64,000 nt of DNA from Pseudomonas sp. PDNC002 (GCF_016919445.1 NZ_CP070356.1:2202001-2266000); one strand, 5' to 3'; counted from the first letter of the stretch, positions 44,845 through 55,579 are shown. Numbers and translations are program-made. The notes: generated from the letters alone by a model not told the origin.

Positions 44845-46884
44845 ATGCGTTATTCGTCGCTTGTGGACAGGATGGTCGGACCCGGCGTTGCCGCCTGGGA
44901 CATTCACTATGCCGCGATCGCCGCGCAGCGCGCGGGGCGGGATGTGATCGTGCTGAGTGTTGGCGATCCGGACTTCGCCACGCCGGACTTCATCACCGAA
45001 GCCGCCGTCACGTCGCTGCGCGCCGGCGACACGCACTACAGCGACGTGGCCGGCAAGCCCGAGCTGCGCCAGGCCATCGCCGCGCTGCACGAACGACGAT
45101 GCGGGCAGACGGTGGCGCCGGAGAGCGTCATCGTCGTCGCCGGGGCACAGAACGGGCTGTTCGCCGCCGCGATGTGCCTGCTCGAGAAGGGCGACGAAGT
45201 CATCGTGTTCGACCCTGTCTACGTCACGTACGAAGCCACCCTGAAGTCCACTGGCGCCACGCTGGTTACCGTTCCAACCCGTCCTGACACCGGCTTCCGC
45301 CCGCAGGCCGCCGACCTGGCCGCTGCGATCACCCCGCGCACCAAGGCCATCTTCCTCGCCAACCCGAACAATCCCACCGGCGTCGTACTCGATCGCGAGG
45401 AGCTGCTGACCATCGCCGAGCTGGCGCACGCCCACGATCTCTGGGTGGTGGTGGACGAGGTCTACGAAGGGCTGACCTTCGAGCGCGAGCACCAGAGCTT
45501 CGCCGCGCTGCCGGGCATGGCCGAACGCACCCTGAGCATCGGCAGCCTGTCGAAATCCCATGCGATGACCGGCTGGCGCACCGGCTGGATCATCGCCAAC
45601 CCGACGCTGGTCGGGCACCTGGAAAACCTCGCGCTGAACATGTTCTACGGCCTGCCGGGCTTCATCCAGGAGGCTGCGCGCGTCGCCGTTGAGCGCCACG
45701 ATGAGGTGGTGGCGTCGATGCGCGAGATCTATCGCCGCCGGCGTGACCTGGTGGTAGCCGCGCTCAGCGACTGTCCGCGGGTGAAGGTGCTCAGCCCCGA
45801 GGCCGGCATGTTCGTGATGGTGGACGTGCGCGACACCGGCCTGAGTTCGCTGGACTTCTCCTGGCAACTGTTCCACGCCACCGGCGTTTCGGTGCTCGAC
45901 GCGGCGGCCTTCGGTCCGCAGGCGGAAGGCTTCGTGCGGCTGTCATTCGGCCTGAGCGACGAGAGCATGGCCGAGGCCTGTGCGCGGATCATTCGCTTCG
46001 TCGAGTCGCTCCCCGCCAAGGCAGCAACGGTAGGAGCGGACCTTGTCCGCGAAACCAATCCCGGCGTGGCGGCTGATCGCGGACAAGGTCCGCTCCTACT
46101 AGAGCCTGCCGCGACCAAGCCGGTGATCGAGGTGCGAGATATCCACAAGCGCTTCGGCGATTTCGAAGTGCTCAAGGGTGTGTCGCTGTCGGCCCGCGAG
46201 GGCGAGGTGATCTCGCTGATCGGCGCCAGCGGCTCGGGCAAGAGCACGCTGCTGCGCTGCATCAACATGCTGGAGATTCCCAACCAGGGCTCCGTCACCG
46301 TCAGCGGCGAGACCATCGGCCTCACCCGTAATCGCCAGGGCGAACCGATGGTGGCCGACCAGCGGCAACTCACCCGTATCCGCTCGCAGCTGGGCATGGT
46401 GTTCCAGAGTTTCAACCTGTGGCCGCACCGCACCGTGCTGGAAAACCTCATCGAGGCGCCGACCTTCGTTCTCCACGAGAGCAAGGCCGAGGCCCGCGAG
46501 CGTGCCGAGGCGCTGCTGGAACGCGTCGGCCTGGCCGAGAAGCGTCACGAGTATCCGGCCTTCCTCTCCGGCGGCCAGCAGCAGCGCGTGGCCATCGCGC
46601 GCGCCCTCGCCGTGCGGCCTAAAGTGATGTTGTTCGACGAACCGACCTCGGCGCTCGACCCGGAACTGGTGGGCGAAGTGCTGCGGGTGATCCGTTCGCT
46701 GGCGGAAGAGGGGCGGACCATGATCCTGGTCACCCACGAAATGGCCTTCGCCCGCGATGTGTCCAGCCACGTGGCGTTCCTTCACAAAGGACTGATCGAA
46801 GAGGAGGGGACTCCCGAAGAGGTGTTCTCGCGGCCGCGCAGCGAGCGCTGCCGGCAGTTCGTCAACGCGCACCAGAATCGCTGA
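44845..46884 (+). CDS. Fusion of AruH-like aminotransferase and amino-acid ABC transporter ATPase
   Basis: The uninterrupted 679-codon frame has two complete domains. Residues 1-392 form a fold-type I aminotransferase very like AruH, the arginine:pyruvate transaminase (start MRYS, AAWDIHY, LSVGDPDF, PLP Lys237 in SLSKSHAMTGWR). Residues 425-679 form a HisP/AotP-type importer ATPase (Walker A GASGSGKST with Lys466, signature LSGGQQQRV near 575, Walker B VMLFDEPTSALDP near 597). Residues 396-418 of the linker are encoded by a perfect inverted pair of REP sequences read in frame. No ATG begins the ATPase, but a GTG at 46123 could start a separate protein. A binding protein and two permeases follow. 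Confidence 0.85.
   Translation: MRYSSLVDRMVGPGVAAWDIHYAAIAAQRAGRDVIVLSVGDPDFATPDFITEAAVTSLRAGDTHYSDVAGKPELRQAIAALHERRCGQTVAPESVIVVAGAQNGLFAAAMCLLEKGDEVIVFDPVYVTYEATLKSTGATLVTVPTRPDTGFRPQAADLAAAITPRTKAIFLANPNNPTGVVLDREELLTIAELAHAHDLWVVVDEVYEGLTFEREHQSFAALPGMAERTLSIGSLSKSHAMTGWRTGWIIANPTLVGHLENLALNMFYGLPGFIQEAARVAVERHDEVVASMREIYRRRRDLVVAALSDCPRVKVLSPEAGMFVMVDVRDTGLSSLDFSWQLFHATGVSVLDAAAFGPQAEGFVRLSFGLSDESMAEACARIIRFVESLPAKAATVGADLVRETNPGVAADRGQGPLLLEPAATKPVIEVRDIHKRFGDFEVLKGVSLSAREGEVISLIGASGSGKSTLLRCINMLEIPNQGSVTVSGETIGLTRNRQGEPMVADQRQLTRIRSQLGMVFQSFNLWPHRTVLENLIEAPTFVLHESKAEARERAEALLERVGLAEKRHEYPAFLSGGQQQRVAIARALAVRPKVMLFDEPTSALDPELVGEVLRVIRSLAEEGRTMILVTHEMAFARDVSSHVAFLHKGLIEEEGTPEEVFSRPRSERCRQFVNAHQNR
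46031..46098. repeat. In-frame REP inverted pair inside the fusion gene
   Basis: Bases 46031-46052 and 46077-46098 are perfect 22-bp reverse complements of the TAGGAGCGGA...GTCCGCGA family, separated by 24 bases. Each arm carries the inner palindrome GCGGACCTTGTCCGC. Both arms are translated as part of the linker; the TAG that begins the element is out of frame. Confidence 0.95.
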
Positions 46885-46953
46885 CCGATGCCGCGTTGTC
46901 GGCGCATCGATGAGCGTGACCCAACACTAAATAAAACAAAGCAGGGGATCACG

Positions 46954-47739
46954 ATGAGCAAGAAAGGTCTGTGCAAACTGATGGTGGGTGCGGCGATGCT
47001 GATGGCCGGCGCGGTGAGCGCGCAGGCCGAGACGATCCGCTTCGCCCTGGCCGCCGAGCCCTATCCGCCGTTCTCGCAGAAGCAGCCCGATGGCAGCTGG
47101 ACCGGCTTCGAGCCGGACCTGATCCACAAGGTCTGCGCCGAGATGAAAGCCCAGTGCGAGATCGACGAAGTGGCCTGGGACGGCATCATCCCCTCGCTGC
47201 TGGCGAAGAAGATCGACGTGATCTTCAACTCCATGTCGATCACCGATGAGCGCGAGAAGCAGATCGCCTTCAGTCGCCCCTACTACGACACCCCGGTGGC
47301 CGTCGCCGCGCCACAGGCGGTGGACGTGCAGGTCACCCCCGAGGGCCTCAAGGGCAAGGCCATCGGCGTGCAGATCTCCACCGTCAGTTCCAACTACCTG
47401 AAGAAGTACTACGAGAAGATCGCCGACGTGCGCTACTACGACACCCAGGACTCGGTGAACGCCGACCTGGTGGCCGGGCGCATCGACCTGATGATGGCCG
47501 ACGGTATCGCCGTGGCTTCCTTCGTCAAGTCGCCGGACGCCCAGGCCGCCGGCATCGTCAACAAGGGCGAGGTGAAGTACGACCCGATCTTCGGCCGTGG
47601 CGTCGGCGCCGGCCTGCGCAAGGACGACACCGCGCTCAAGGCGAAGCTCGATGATGCCATCGGCAAGCTGCTCGCCAGCGACGACTACAAGGCATTGTCG
47701 GACAAGTATTTCGGCATGAGCGTCGCGCCCAAGCAGTAA
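46954..47739 (+). CDS. Periplasmic basic-amino-acid or opine binding protein (SBP family 3)
   Basis: This 261-residue exported protein (leader MSKKGLCKLMVGAAMLMAGAVSAQA) belongs to solute-binding family 3, like ArgT/AotJ and the opine binders OccT/NocT. The start of the mature part, TIRFALAAEPYPPFSQKQPDGSWTG, and the segments GIIPSLLAKKIDVIFNSMSITDEREK and NADLVAGRIDLMMADG are characteristic. The ATG follows AGGGGATC. It lies 70 bases after the aminotransferase-ATPase gene and 53 before the first permease. Specificity for arginine, ornithine, lysine or a derivative is inferred from the family and the AruH-like partner. Confidence 0.88.
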   Translation: MSKKGLCKLMVGAAMLMAGAVSAQAETIRFALAAEPYPPFSQKQPDGSWTGFEPDLIHKVCAEMKAQCEIDEVAWDGIIPSLLAKKIDVIFNSMSITDEREKQIAFSRPYYDTPVAVAAPQAVDVQVTPEGLKGKAIGVQISTVSSNYLKKYYEKIADVRYYDTQDSVNADLVAGRIDLMMADGIAVASFVKSPDAQAAGIVNKGEVKYDPIFGRGVGAGLRKDDTALKAKLDDAIGKLLASDDYKALSDKYFGMSVAPKQ

Positions 47740-47792
47740 CTCCGTGCATTCCCGCGCCCGTTCGGGCGCGGGCCTGAGAGCAAGGTTTTGCC

Positions 47793-48515
47793 ATGGAGAA
47801 CGCCATGCAAAGCATCTTCGACCTGATCGGATTCGGCGCCACGGGCTGGGGCCCGGCGCTGCTCAAAGGGCTGCTGGTCACCCTGCAGATTTCCGTCGGC
47901 GCCTTCCTGGTTGGCATGCTGATCGGCCTGGGCGCGGCGAGCGCCAAGATCGGCGGGCCCTGGCCGCTGGCGATGCTCGCGCGCGGCTACACCACGCTGT
48001 GCCGGGCGGTGCCGGAACTGTTGCTGATCCTGCTGCTGTTCTACGTCGGCTCCATGGGCCTGAACCAGTTCTTCGCCTGGCTGGGCTACGGCGAGGTGAA
48101 GCTCAACGGCATGATGGTGGCCATCGTCGTGCTCGGCCTGGTGCAGGGTGCCTACGCCTCGGAAATCTTCCGTGGCGCGATCCAGTCGATTCCCTTCGGG
48201 CAGATCGAAGCGGCGCGCGCCTATGGCATGCACGGTTTCGGCCTGTTTCGTCGCGTGACCTTGCCGATGATGGCGCCCAACGCGCTGGCCGGCATGGCCA
48301 ACCTGTGGGTCAACCTGATCAAGGACAGTGCGCTGATCAGCGTGGTCGGCACCAACGAGCTGCTCTACACCGCCAAGCAAGCCGCCGGATCGACCCGGCA
48401 CTACCTGACCTTCTACCTCACCGCGGCGGCGCTGTACTACGTGCTCACCGTGCTTTCCAACCTGTTCGCGGGCTACCTGGAGCGGCGTTTCCGTCGCTGG
48501 ATTCCGGCGGTCTGA
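47793..48515 (+). CDS. Amino-acid ABC transporter permease (HisQ/OccQ type)
   Basis: This 240-residue permease has five hydrophobic helices and the EAA loop YASEIFRGAIQSIPFGQIEAARAYGM near residues 127-153. It pairs with the second permease and uses the ATPase domain of the upstream fusion protein. Met1 or Met5 could be the start; the first gives a usual length. It belongs to the polar amino-acid family (HisM/HisQ/ArtQ). Confidence 0.92.
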   Translation: MENAMQSIFDLIGFGATGWGPALLKGLLVTLQISVGAFLVGMLIGLGAASAKIGGPWPLAMLARGYTTLCRAVPELLLILLLFYVGSMGLNQFFAWLGYGEVKLNGMMVAIVVLGLVQGAYASEIFRGAIQSIPFGQIEAARAYGMHGFGLFRRVTLPMMAPNALAGMANLWVNLIKDSALISVVGTNELLYTAKQAAGSTRHYLTFYLTAAALYYVLTVLSNLFAGYLERRFRRWIPAV

Positions 48516-48528
48516 GCGAGGCGCGGCG

Positions 48529-49278
48529 ATGAACGAACACTGGCTATTCGTCTACGGGGCTCTGTTGCTGAAAGGCCTGGGCACCACCCTGGTGATCCTG
48601 CTGATTTCCGCCATCCTCGGCTTTGCCCTGGCACTGGTCGTGGCGCTGGCGCGGATGTCGCGCAACTTCCTGGTCTCACGGCTGGCGCTGGCGTACACCA
48701 GCGTGATCCGCGGTACACCGCTGCTGGTGCAGATCTACATCTTCTACTACGGCCTGGGCAGCCTGTTCGCGCAGTTCCCGCTGATTCGCGGCAGCTTCCT
48801 CTGGCCGTACCTGCGCGATGGCTTCTGGTACATCGTCATCGCCCTGATTCTCTCGGTGGGCGCCTACGTCGGCGAGGTGGTGCGCGGCGGCCTGAAGGCG
48901 GTGCCGCGTGGTGAGCTGGAGGCCGCTTCGGCGTTCGGCATGAACCGCACGCTGGTGCTCTACCGCGTCTGGCTGCCACGTGCGATCCGCCTGCTGTTGC
49001 CGACCCTGGCGGGGGAGACCGTGATGCTGCTCAAGTCCACCGCACTGGCCTCCACCATTGCCGTGGTCGACCTGCTGGGCGCCGCCAACGTGGTGCGCGC
49101 GCAGACCTTCCAGGTGTACGAGCCGCTGTTGCTGGTGGCGGCGATCTATATCTGCCTGACCTTCATCATCGAGGCGCTGTTCGCCGTGCTGGAACGCACC
49201 ACGCCGGTTCGCCGCGAAACGCAGAAGCCGGTGCAGCGATCATGGTTCGGTAAACGTCGTGCGAGAACGGCGGTTTGA
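48529..49278 (+). CDS. Amino-acid ABC transporter permease (HisM/OccM type)
   Basis: This 249-residue permease has five helices and the EAA loop GEVVRGGLKAVPRGELEAASAFGMN near residues 115-140. It follows the first permease by 13 bases. Together the two form the heterodimeric membrane channel of the importer. The C-terminal tail is basic (KPVQRSWFGKRRARTAV). It is the last gene of the plus-strand transport unit, and the 146-base gap to the tetR stop contains only an imperfect hairpin-like sequence and no gene. Confidence 0.92.
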   Translation: MNEHWLFVYGALLLKGLGTTLVILLISAILGFALALVVALARMSRNFLVSRLALAYTSVIRGTPLLVQIYIFYYGLGSLFAQFPLIRGSFLWPYLRDGFWYIVIALILSVGAYVGEVVRGGLKAVPRGELEAASAFGMNRTLVLYRVWLPRAIRLLLPTLAGETVMLLKSTALASTIAVVDLLGAANVVRAQTFQVYEPLLLVAAIYICLTFIIEALFAVLERTTPVRRETQKPVQRSWFGKRRARTAV

Positions 49279-49424
49279 ACATTCACTGCTCGCCTGACGA
49301 TCTTGCGAGCTAGCGCTGGATTAGGCGGGCGTCGCTCGAAGAGCGGCGTTTACGCCAGCAAATGAGTATCTGAGAGCGGCGCCCAACGACATCCAGCCGA
49401 CGCGCAGCAGATCGTTGCCGCACT

Positions 49425-50048
49425 TCAGGCGTAGGCGCCGCGACGCAGGCCCTCTACCCAGCAGCGGCTGAGTTCCAGGCCGTCCGCGGCGCTGAAGGTG
49501 GTGGGATTCAGACACCACTCCAGCCACAGCCCGTCGAGCATGGCGGAGAGGCCGATGGCGGCCAGGCGCGGACGCGCCACCGTGAAGCCCTCGGCGCTGG
49601 CGAGGTCGCTGATGAGTTTTTCCAGGATCCCGAGGTACGTGTGGTAGCCGCGCTCGTGGGCTTCGTTCACCGGCGGCGAGTGGCGGATCAGGCTCCAGAA
49701 CACCACCCAGGGACTGAGCAGGTCGGGGTCCAGCACCTGGGGCGAGAAGGAGCCGGTGAGGAAGGCTTCCATGCGTGCGGCGGGATCGCTGCCGACGGCG
49801 TCGACCTGCTGGTAGAGCGCCTGGGTCACTTCGCCGGCGAGGGTTTCGTAAGCCTGGGCGACCAGCGCGTCGATGCTGCCGAAGTGATGGTTCACCAGGC
49901 CCACGGCGACGCCGGCTTCCTTGGCAATGCGGCGCACGGAAATGCCCGCGTGGCCATCGGCGACCAGGCACTTGAGGCAGGCGCGTACCAGGTGGTCGCG
50001 ACGTTCCTCGGAGGTGGCGCGCTGGGCTTTCTGGCGGGGCATATCCAC
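49425..50048 (-). CDS. TetR family regulator (BetI-like)
   Basis: This 207-residue regulator has an N-terminal helix-turn-helix (ISVRRIAKEAGVAVGLVNHHFGSIDALVAQAYE, residues 36-68) and a C-terminal effector domain that resembles the BetI subgroup (SPWVVFWSLIRHSPPVNEAHERGYHTYLGILEKLI). It is divergent from the deacylase gene, with 105 bases between starts, and convergent with the transporter genes. It is therefore well placed to control the deacylase and perhaps the transporter in response to the imported compound. No operator palindrome could be assigned with confidence. Confidence 0.85.
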   Translation of the reverse strand: MDMPRQKAQRATSEERRDHLVRACLKCLVADGHAGISVRRIAKEAGVAVGLVNHHFGSIDALVAQAYETLAGEVTQALYQQVDAVGSDPAARMEAFLTGSFSPQVLDPDLLSPWVVFWSLIRHSPPVNEAHERGYHTYLGILEKLISDLASAEGFTVARPRLAAIGLSAMLDGLWLEWCLNPTTFSAADGLELSRCWVEGLRRGAYA

Positions 50049-50153
50049 GGTGCGACGTCCTTTTGCGGCGTGCCGGAAACCGGCGACTGGCTTCGATACT
50101 AGGAGGCGCCGACGAAGATTTCCATGGGCGATTCGGACAGAGGAGAGGACTTG

Positions 50154-51167
50154 ATGATCGAGGATGTGTCCTTCAGCGTACCCGGTGACTCGGGCGCAGA
50201 GCTACGCGTTCTGGCGTGGCGTATCGATGGTGGCAAACCGGGGCCCAGGGTGCACCTGCAGGCCGGTGTGCATGCCGACGAGATCGCCGGGATGCTGGTG
50301 CTCCACGAACTATTGCCGCGCCTGCGCGAGGCCGCCGAGCGCGGGGCGCTCAATGGCAGCGTGACTGTGGTGCCGCAGGCTAATTCCATCGGCATCGGGC
50401 AGTTCCGCCAGGGGCGGATTCTCGGTCGCAACCACGACTCCACGTCGCGCAATTTCAACCGGGGCTTCCTCGCCTCGGCGGCGGCCACGGGGACGCTGGA
50501 CAACCTTTCGTTGTGGCAGAAGCGCCTGGCCGAATTGGCGGCGCCGGCGGATATCGTGCTCGACCTGCACACCGACGACGAGGCGCTGCAATACGTCTAT
50601 GTCCACGAGTGCTTCTGGCCCGGCGCGCAGGACCTCGCCGCGGCCCTCGGTGCGGAGTTGGCGATTATCTGGGAGGGCGATGGCGACGGCGCTTTCGAGG
50701 AAGTGGTGATCGCGCCATGGCTCGCCGAGCAGCGCTTCGACGGGCGCCTGGTGGCCACCGTCGAGCTGCGTGGCCAGGGTGATGTAAGCGATGCGCTGGC
50801 GCAGCAGGACGTCGACGGCCTTTACCGCTTCCTCGGTGCCCGCGGCGTGGTGGACGACGCTGGGCCGCTGCCAGAGTGGAAAGGAGTCGCGACCCCGATG
50901 GGCTTCATGGAGACGGTGTTCGCCCCGGCCGCCGGCGTGCTGGTGTTCGAGCGTGAGCTGGGCGAGTATCTCGAGGCGGGCGAGCGCTTCGCACGCATCA
51001 TTTCGCGCCCTGGCGACGCCAGTAGCGAACACATCCTGCGGGCGCCGCAGAGCGGATTGTTCGCCACCCGTTACCGTGACCGGTTGATTCCCCAGGGGGC
51101 CATCGCGGGCAAGTTCACTGGTACAGCGCAGTCGAGCACCTGGAGCTCGGGGGCGCTTGATCCGTAA
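50154..51167 (+). CDS. Succinylglutamate desuccinylase/aspartoacylase-family zinc deacylase
   Basis: This 337-residue M14-like deacylase has zinc ligands visible as His40 and Glu43 (GVHADEIAGM) and His139 (LDLHTDDEAL). The family includes AstE and aspartoacylase, which hydrolyse N-acyl amino acids. A conserved RNFNRGF segment, here SRNFNRGF near residue 100, binds the substrate carboxylate. The C-terminal part (VFAPAAGVLVFERELGEYLEAGERFARI) is the usual lipoyl-like beta barrel. The ATG at MIEDVSFSV has AGGAGAGG ahead of it. Next to an amino-acid importer and an AruH-like aminotransferase it probably deacylates the imported substrate. Confidence 0.85.
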   Translation: MIEDVSFSVPGDSGAELRVLAWRIDGGKPGPRVHLQAGVHADEIAGMLVLHELLPRLREAAERGALNGSVTVVPQANSIGIGQFRQGRILGRNHDSTSRNFNRGFLASAAATGTLDNLSLWQKRLAELAAPADIVLDLHTDDEALQYVYVHECFWPGAQDLAAALGAELAIIWEGDGDGAFEEVVIAPWLAEQRFDGRLVATVELRGQGDVSDALAQQDVDGLYRFLGARGVVDDAGPLPEWKGVATPMGFMETVFAPAAGVLVFERELGEYLEAGERFARIISRPGDASSEHILRAPQSGLFATRYRDRLIPQGAIAGKFTGTAQSSTWSSGALDP

Positions 51168-51187
51168 TCGGTTTCTGTACGGGGCAT

Positions 51188-51320
51188 CCCTCACCCCAAC
51201 CCTCTCCCAGAGGGAGAGGGGGCAGATTGTGCCGCCTGACGCTGTGGTTTCATCCTGCACCGAACGGTCCCCTCTCCCGCTTGAGGAGCGGGGCGCGCAG
51301 CCAGGGTTAGGGTGAGGGGC
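51188..51320. repeat. CCCTCACCC-type dispersed element (single copy)
   Basis: The element opens with CCCTCACCCCAACCCTCTCC, has AGAGGGAGAGGG, then the TTCATCCTGCACCGAACGGT core, and closes with GCCAGGGTTAGGGTGAGGGG. The ends are inverted relative to each other. The core and right half match the repeat unit of the 26.3-26.7 kb array. It lies between the deacylase gene and prfC and carries no gene. Confidence 0.8.
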
Positions 51321-51362
51321 TCTTACCCGCGCATCTCGACCCAAAAGCAAACAAGGAAGAAC

Positions 51363-51390
51363 AAAAACGCCCGCACAAGGCGGGCGTTTT
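51363..51390. terminator. Bidirectional terminator beside prfC
   Basis: AAAAACGCCCGC-ACAAG-GCGGGCGTTTT forms a stem with A and T flanks 15 bases beyond the prfC stop. It would end prfC transcripts on the minus strand and read-through from the deacylase side. Confidence 0.88.
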
Positions 51391-51404
51391 CGTGAGCGGC
51401 GAAC

Positions 51405-52988
<1,584 letters not shown>

Positions 52989-53116
52989 GGATGGGTGCCT
53001 GGTCGATTCGGTGAAGACGGGCAGCGAGCGGCCCGAAAAACGCGGGATTATAGCCTGAATCGTGGCGTCGCCGGCAGACCCGGCGACGCAAGGCTCAAGG
53101 ACCCTGGAGGGCGCTG

Positions 53117-54388
53117 TCAGTGGTCGCTGTCGGCGACCGGCTCGGCGCCCTTGTAGATGCGCCGCACCAGCGGGCCGATGGACAGGCCCTGGAGCAGGAT
53201 CGACACCAGCACCACCACGTAGGTCAGGCTGAGGATCAGGTCGCGCTGCTCGCCCAGCGGCAGGGACAGCGCCAGGGCCACCGACACTCCGCCGCGCAGG
53301 CCGCCCCAGACGAGGATGCGGATGGTCCCGGCGGGCACCTGGCGGCGGCCGTTCTCGGTCTGGCGCAGCACGACGATGGCCGGTGCGACGGTGAGCAGGC
53401 GCGAGATCAGTACCGCGCCGCCCAGGGTGAACGCCGCCACCACGTGCAGCCAGTTGAACGGCAGCAGGAGCAGCTCCAGGCCGATCAGGGCGAACAGCAG
53501 GGCGTTGAGGATCTCGTCGATCAGCTCCCAGAACTTGTCGATGTAGCGCCGCGTTTCGTCGGACATCGCGTAGTGGCGCGCCTGGTTGCCGATGATCAGG
53601 CCGGCCACCACCATGGCGATGGGCGCCGACACGTGCAGCCGCGCCGCCAGCGCAGCGCCGCCGATCACCAGGGCCAGGGTGAGCATGACTTCCACCTGGT
53701 ACTGGTCGATGCCGCGCATCATCAGGAACACGCCGTAGCCCAGCGCCGCGCCGAACAGGATGCCGCCGATGGCTTCCTGCACGAACAGCCAGGCAATCGT
53801 CGAGGCGGTGGGCGTTTCGCCGGCCAGCAGGATGCCCAGCAGGATGGTGAAGACCACCACGGCGGTGCCGTCGTTGAACAGCGACTCGCCGACGATGGTG
53901 GTGGCCAGCGGCTTGGGCGCGCCGGCGGACTTGAGGATGCCCAGCACCGCGATGGGGTCGGTGGGCGAGATCAGCGCGCCGAACAGCAGGCAGTAGATGA
54001 AGTCCACGTGCCAGCCGAAGAGGGCGAAGGTGTAGTAGGCCAGGTAGCCGATCACCGTGGTGGCGATCAGCACGCCGAAGGTGGCGAGCAGGCCGATGGG
54101 CCACTTGTAGTTGCGCAGGTCGGCGAGGTTCACGTGCAGGGCGCCGGCGAACAGCAGCGCGGGGAGGAACCAGGTCATCAGCACGTCGGAGAAGTCGATG
54201 CGGCTGATGATCTGCTGCATCTCGACTTCCAGCACCGGGTAGCCGAGCAGCGACATGCCCTGGGCGATGAAGGAAAAGATCAGCGCGGTGGCCATGACGC
54301 CGATGGTCGGCGGCAGGCGGATGAAGCGGTAGTTGACGTAGGTGAGCAGGGTGGTCAGCGCAATGAACGCCGCGGCCAGATCAAGCAT
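53117..54388 (-). CDS. nhaP: Na+/H+ antiporter of the CPA1/NhaP family
   Basis: This 423-residue membrane protein has 11-13 helices. The ion-binding core of CPA1 exchangers is visible as [20 protein letters not shown] near residue 130 and [14 protein letters not shown] near residue 168. [15 protein letters not shown] near residue 365 is the conserved helix near the C-terminus. It exchanges Na+ (or K+) for protons across the inner membrane. It is divergent from the quaternary-amine ABC transporter that follows, as PA3887 is from PA3888-PA3891 in PAO1, so the pair looks like a salt-tolerance block. Confidence 0.9.
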   Translation of the reverse strand: MLDLAAAFIALTTLLTYVNYRFIRLPPTIGVMATALIFSFIAQGMSLLGYPVLEVEMQQIISRIDFSDVLMTWFLPALLFAGALHVNLADLRNYKWPIGLLATFGVLIATTVIGYLAYYTFALFGWHVDFIYCLLFGALISPTDPIAVLGILKSAGAPKPLATTIVGESLFNDGTAVVVFTILLGILLAGETPTASTIAWLFVQEAIGGILFGAALGYGVFLMMRGIDQYQVEVMLTLALVIGGAALAARLHVSAPIAMVVAGLIIGNQARHYAMSDETRRYIDKFWELIDEILNALLFALIGLELLLLPFNWLHVVAAFTLGGAVLISRLLTVAPAIVVLRQTENGRRQVPAGTIRILVWGGLRGGVSVALALSLPLGEQRDLILSLTYVVVLVSILLQGLSIGPLVRRIYKGAEPVADSDH

Positions 54389-54836
54389 GGCGATGGATCT
54401 CCGTGGTAGGCAAGAACGCCGGCCCCGAGTGACCTATCCATGGGTCGGGGGCACGCGAAAGAATCCCGATGATAACCGCTGAGCGAATCTGCGTACGTTT
54501 TCGCCGGGCGCATCCGCCGTTGGGCAAGTGGAGGAGGGCGATGGTTCAGCCGGATCGGAAGTTTTTTCGAAAGTTTTTTTGTCCGCCGCAGCCCCCGGAC
54601 CATGGGGGCTGAAGCCGAATGCGCGGCCGCGCGATGGCACAAGGATGGCAATTTTATTGAACGTAACGGCACGCACGGGGGTCCACCCCTTCGCGACGAC
54701 AATCCGTAGGCGCTTTCGCAAGTACTTGATTCTCGTCGCGTTTAATCGAGGTCCCAGGTAAGTCTCAGGACGGGATCGAGCGTCACGTGAGCGCGGCGAT
54801 GCCAGTCGCCGCGCACCCGAAGGGAGTCCCCCAACC
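54389..54836. other. Intergenic region between divergent nhaP and the ABC importer
   Basis: This 448-base stretch contains no convincing gene. It must hold the promoters of nhaP and of the plus-strand ABC operon. Visible items are a T-rich stretch (GTTTTTTCGAAAGTTTTTTT near 54571-54590) and a hairpin AGCCCCC-loop-GGGGGCT at 54590-54610. No -10/-35 pair was convincing enough to place. Confidence 0.6.
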
Positions 54837-55553
54837 ATGGTGAAAACCACCACGGGCAAGGCCCTGTTCGGCGTCTGCTTCGCAGTCGTTGTGCTGGCTT
54901 TGCTGATCCATTGGATCACCCCCGCCACTCTGTGGCAGTACCGCGAAGACCTGCTGTTCTACCTGCAGGCGCACCTGATCCTGGTGTTCGCATCCATGTT
55001 CGCCGCCATCGTGGTCGGCATCCCCGCCGGCATGCTGCTCAGCCGGCCCGCCCTGCAAGGACAGGCCGAGCGCCTGATGCAGATATTCAACGTCGGCAAC
55101 ACCATCCCGCCACTGGCCGTGCTGGCCATCGCCCTGGCGATCGTCGGGATCGGCAACGGCCCGGCGATCCTCGCGCTGTTCCTCGCTTCGCTGCTGCCCA
55201 TCGTGCGCAATACCTACGAGGGCCTGCGCGCCGTGCCGGCGTCGCTCAAGGAAGCGGCCACCGGCATCGGCATGACGCCACGGCAGGTGCTGCTGCGCGT
55301 CGAACTGCCCAATGCGGTGCCGCTGATCATGGGCGGTGTGCGCATCGCGCTGGCGCTCAACGTCGGTTCAGCGCCGCTGGCCTTCCTGATCGGCGCCAAC
55401 AGCCTGGGCAGCCTGATCTTCCCCGGCATCGCCCTGGACGACCAGTCCAAGCTGCTGCTCGGCGCCGTGTGCACTGCGCTGCTGGCGCTGGTGCTCGATG
55501 GCCTGGTGGTGCTGTTCAGCCGCGGTTTCCTGGAACGGGGGCTGGCGAAATGA
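54837..55553 (+). CDS. Quaternary-amine/osmoprotectant ABC transporter permease
   Basis: This 238-residue permease has six hydrophobic helices and the EAA loop RNTYEGLRAVPASLKEAATGIGM near residue 122. It resembles OpuCB/OpuCD and YehW/YehY proteins, which import glycine betaine, choline or carnitine. It is the first gene of a permease, binding protein, permease, ATPase operon of the OpuC type (PAO1 PA3888-PA3891 equivalent). GAAGGGAG lies about 11 bases before the ATG. Substrate cannot be fixed from the permease alone. Confidence 0.88.
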   Translation: MVKTTTGKALFGVCFAVVVLALLIHWITPATLWQYREDLLFYLQAHLILVFASMFAAIVVGIPAGMLLSRPALQGQAERLMQIFNVGNTIPPLAVLAIALAIVGIGNGPAILALFLASLLPIVRNTYEGLRAVPASLKEAATGIGMTPRQVLLRVELPNAVPLIMGGVRIALALNVGSAPLAFLIGANSLGSLIFPGIALDDQSKLLLGAVCTALLALVLDGLVVLFSRGFLERGLAK

Positions 55554-55579
55554 AAGGGAGTTGTTTGAAAGGAGCCCGC

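Noticed and set aside
46031..46098. Sequencing or assembly error joining two genes
   Set aside because: The repeat is a perfect member of a family seen elsewhere in the window and the frame is open across the whole join. It cannot be fully excluded without raw reads, so it is kept as a refutation test.
52989..54104. N-terminal extension of prfC to 899 codons
   Set aside because: The extra part lies inside nhaP in another frame. RF3 has a standard length from the ATG at 52988.
53120..54409. 429-codon plus-strand frame opposite nhaP
   Set aside because: Its His/Gln/Gly-rich composition is typical of the reverse of a membrane protein gene; nhaP has intact transport motifs.
54590..54610. Terminator hairpin between nhaP and the ABC importer
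   Set aside because: The stem is present but no T-run follows it on either strand, and it lies between divergent starts rather than at a gene end.
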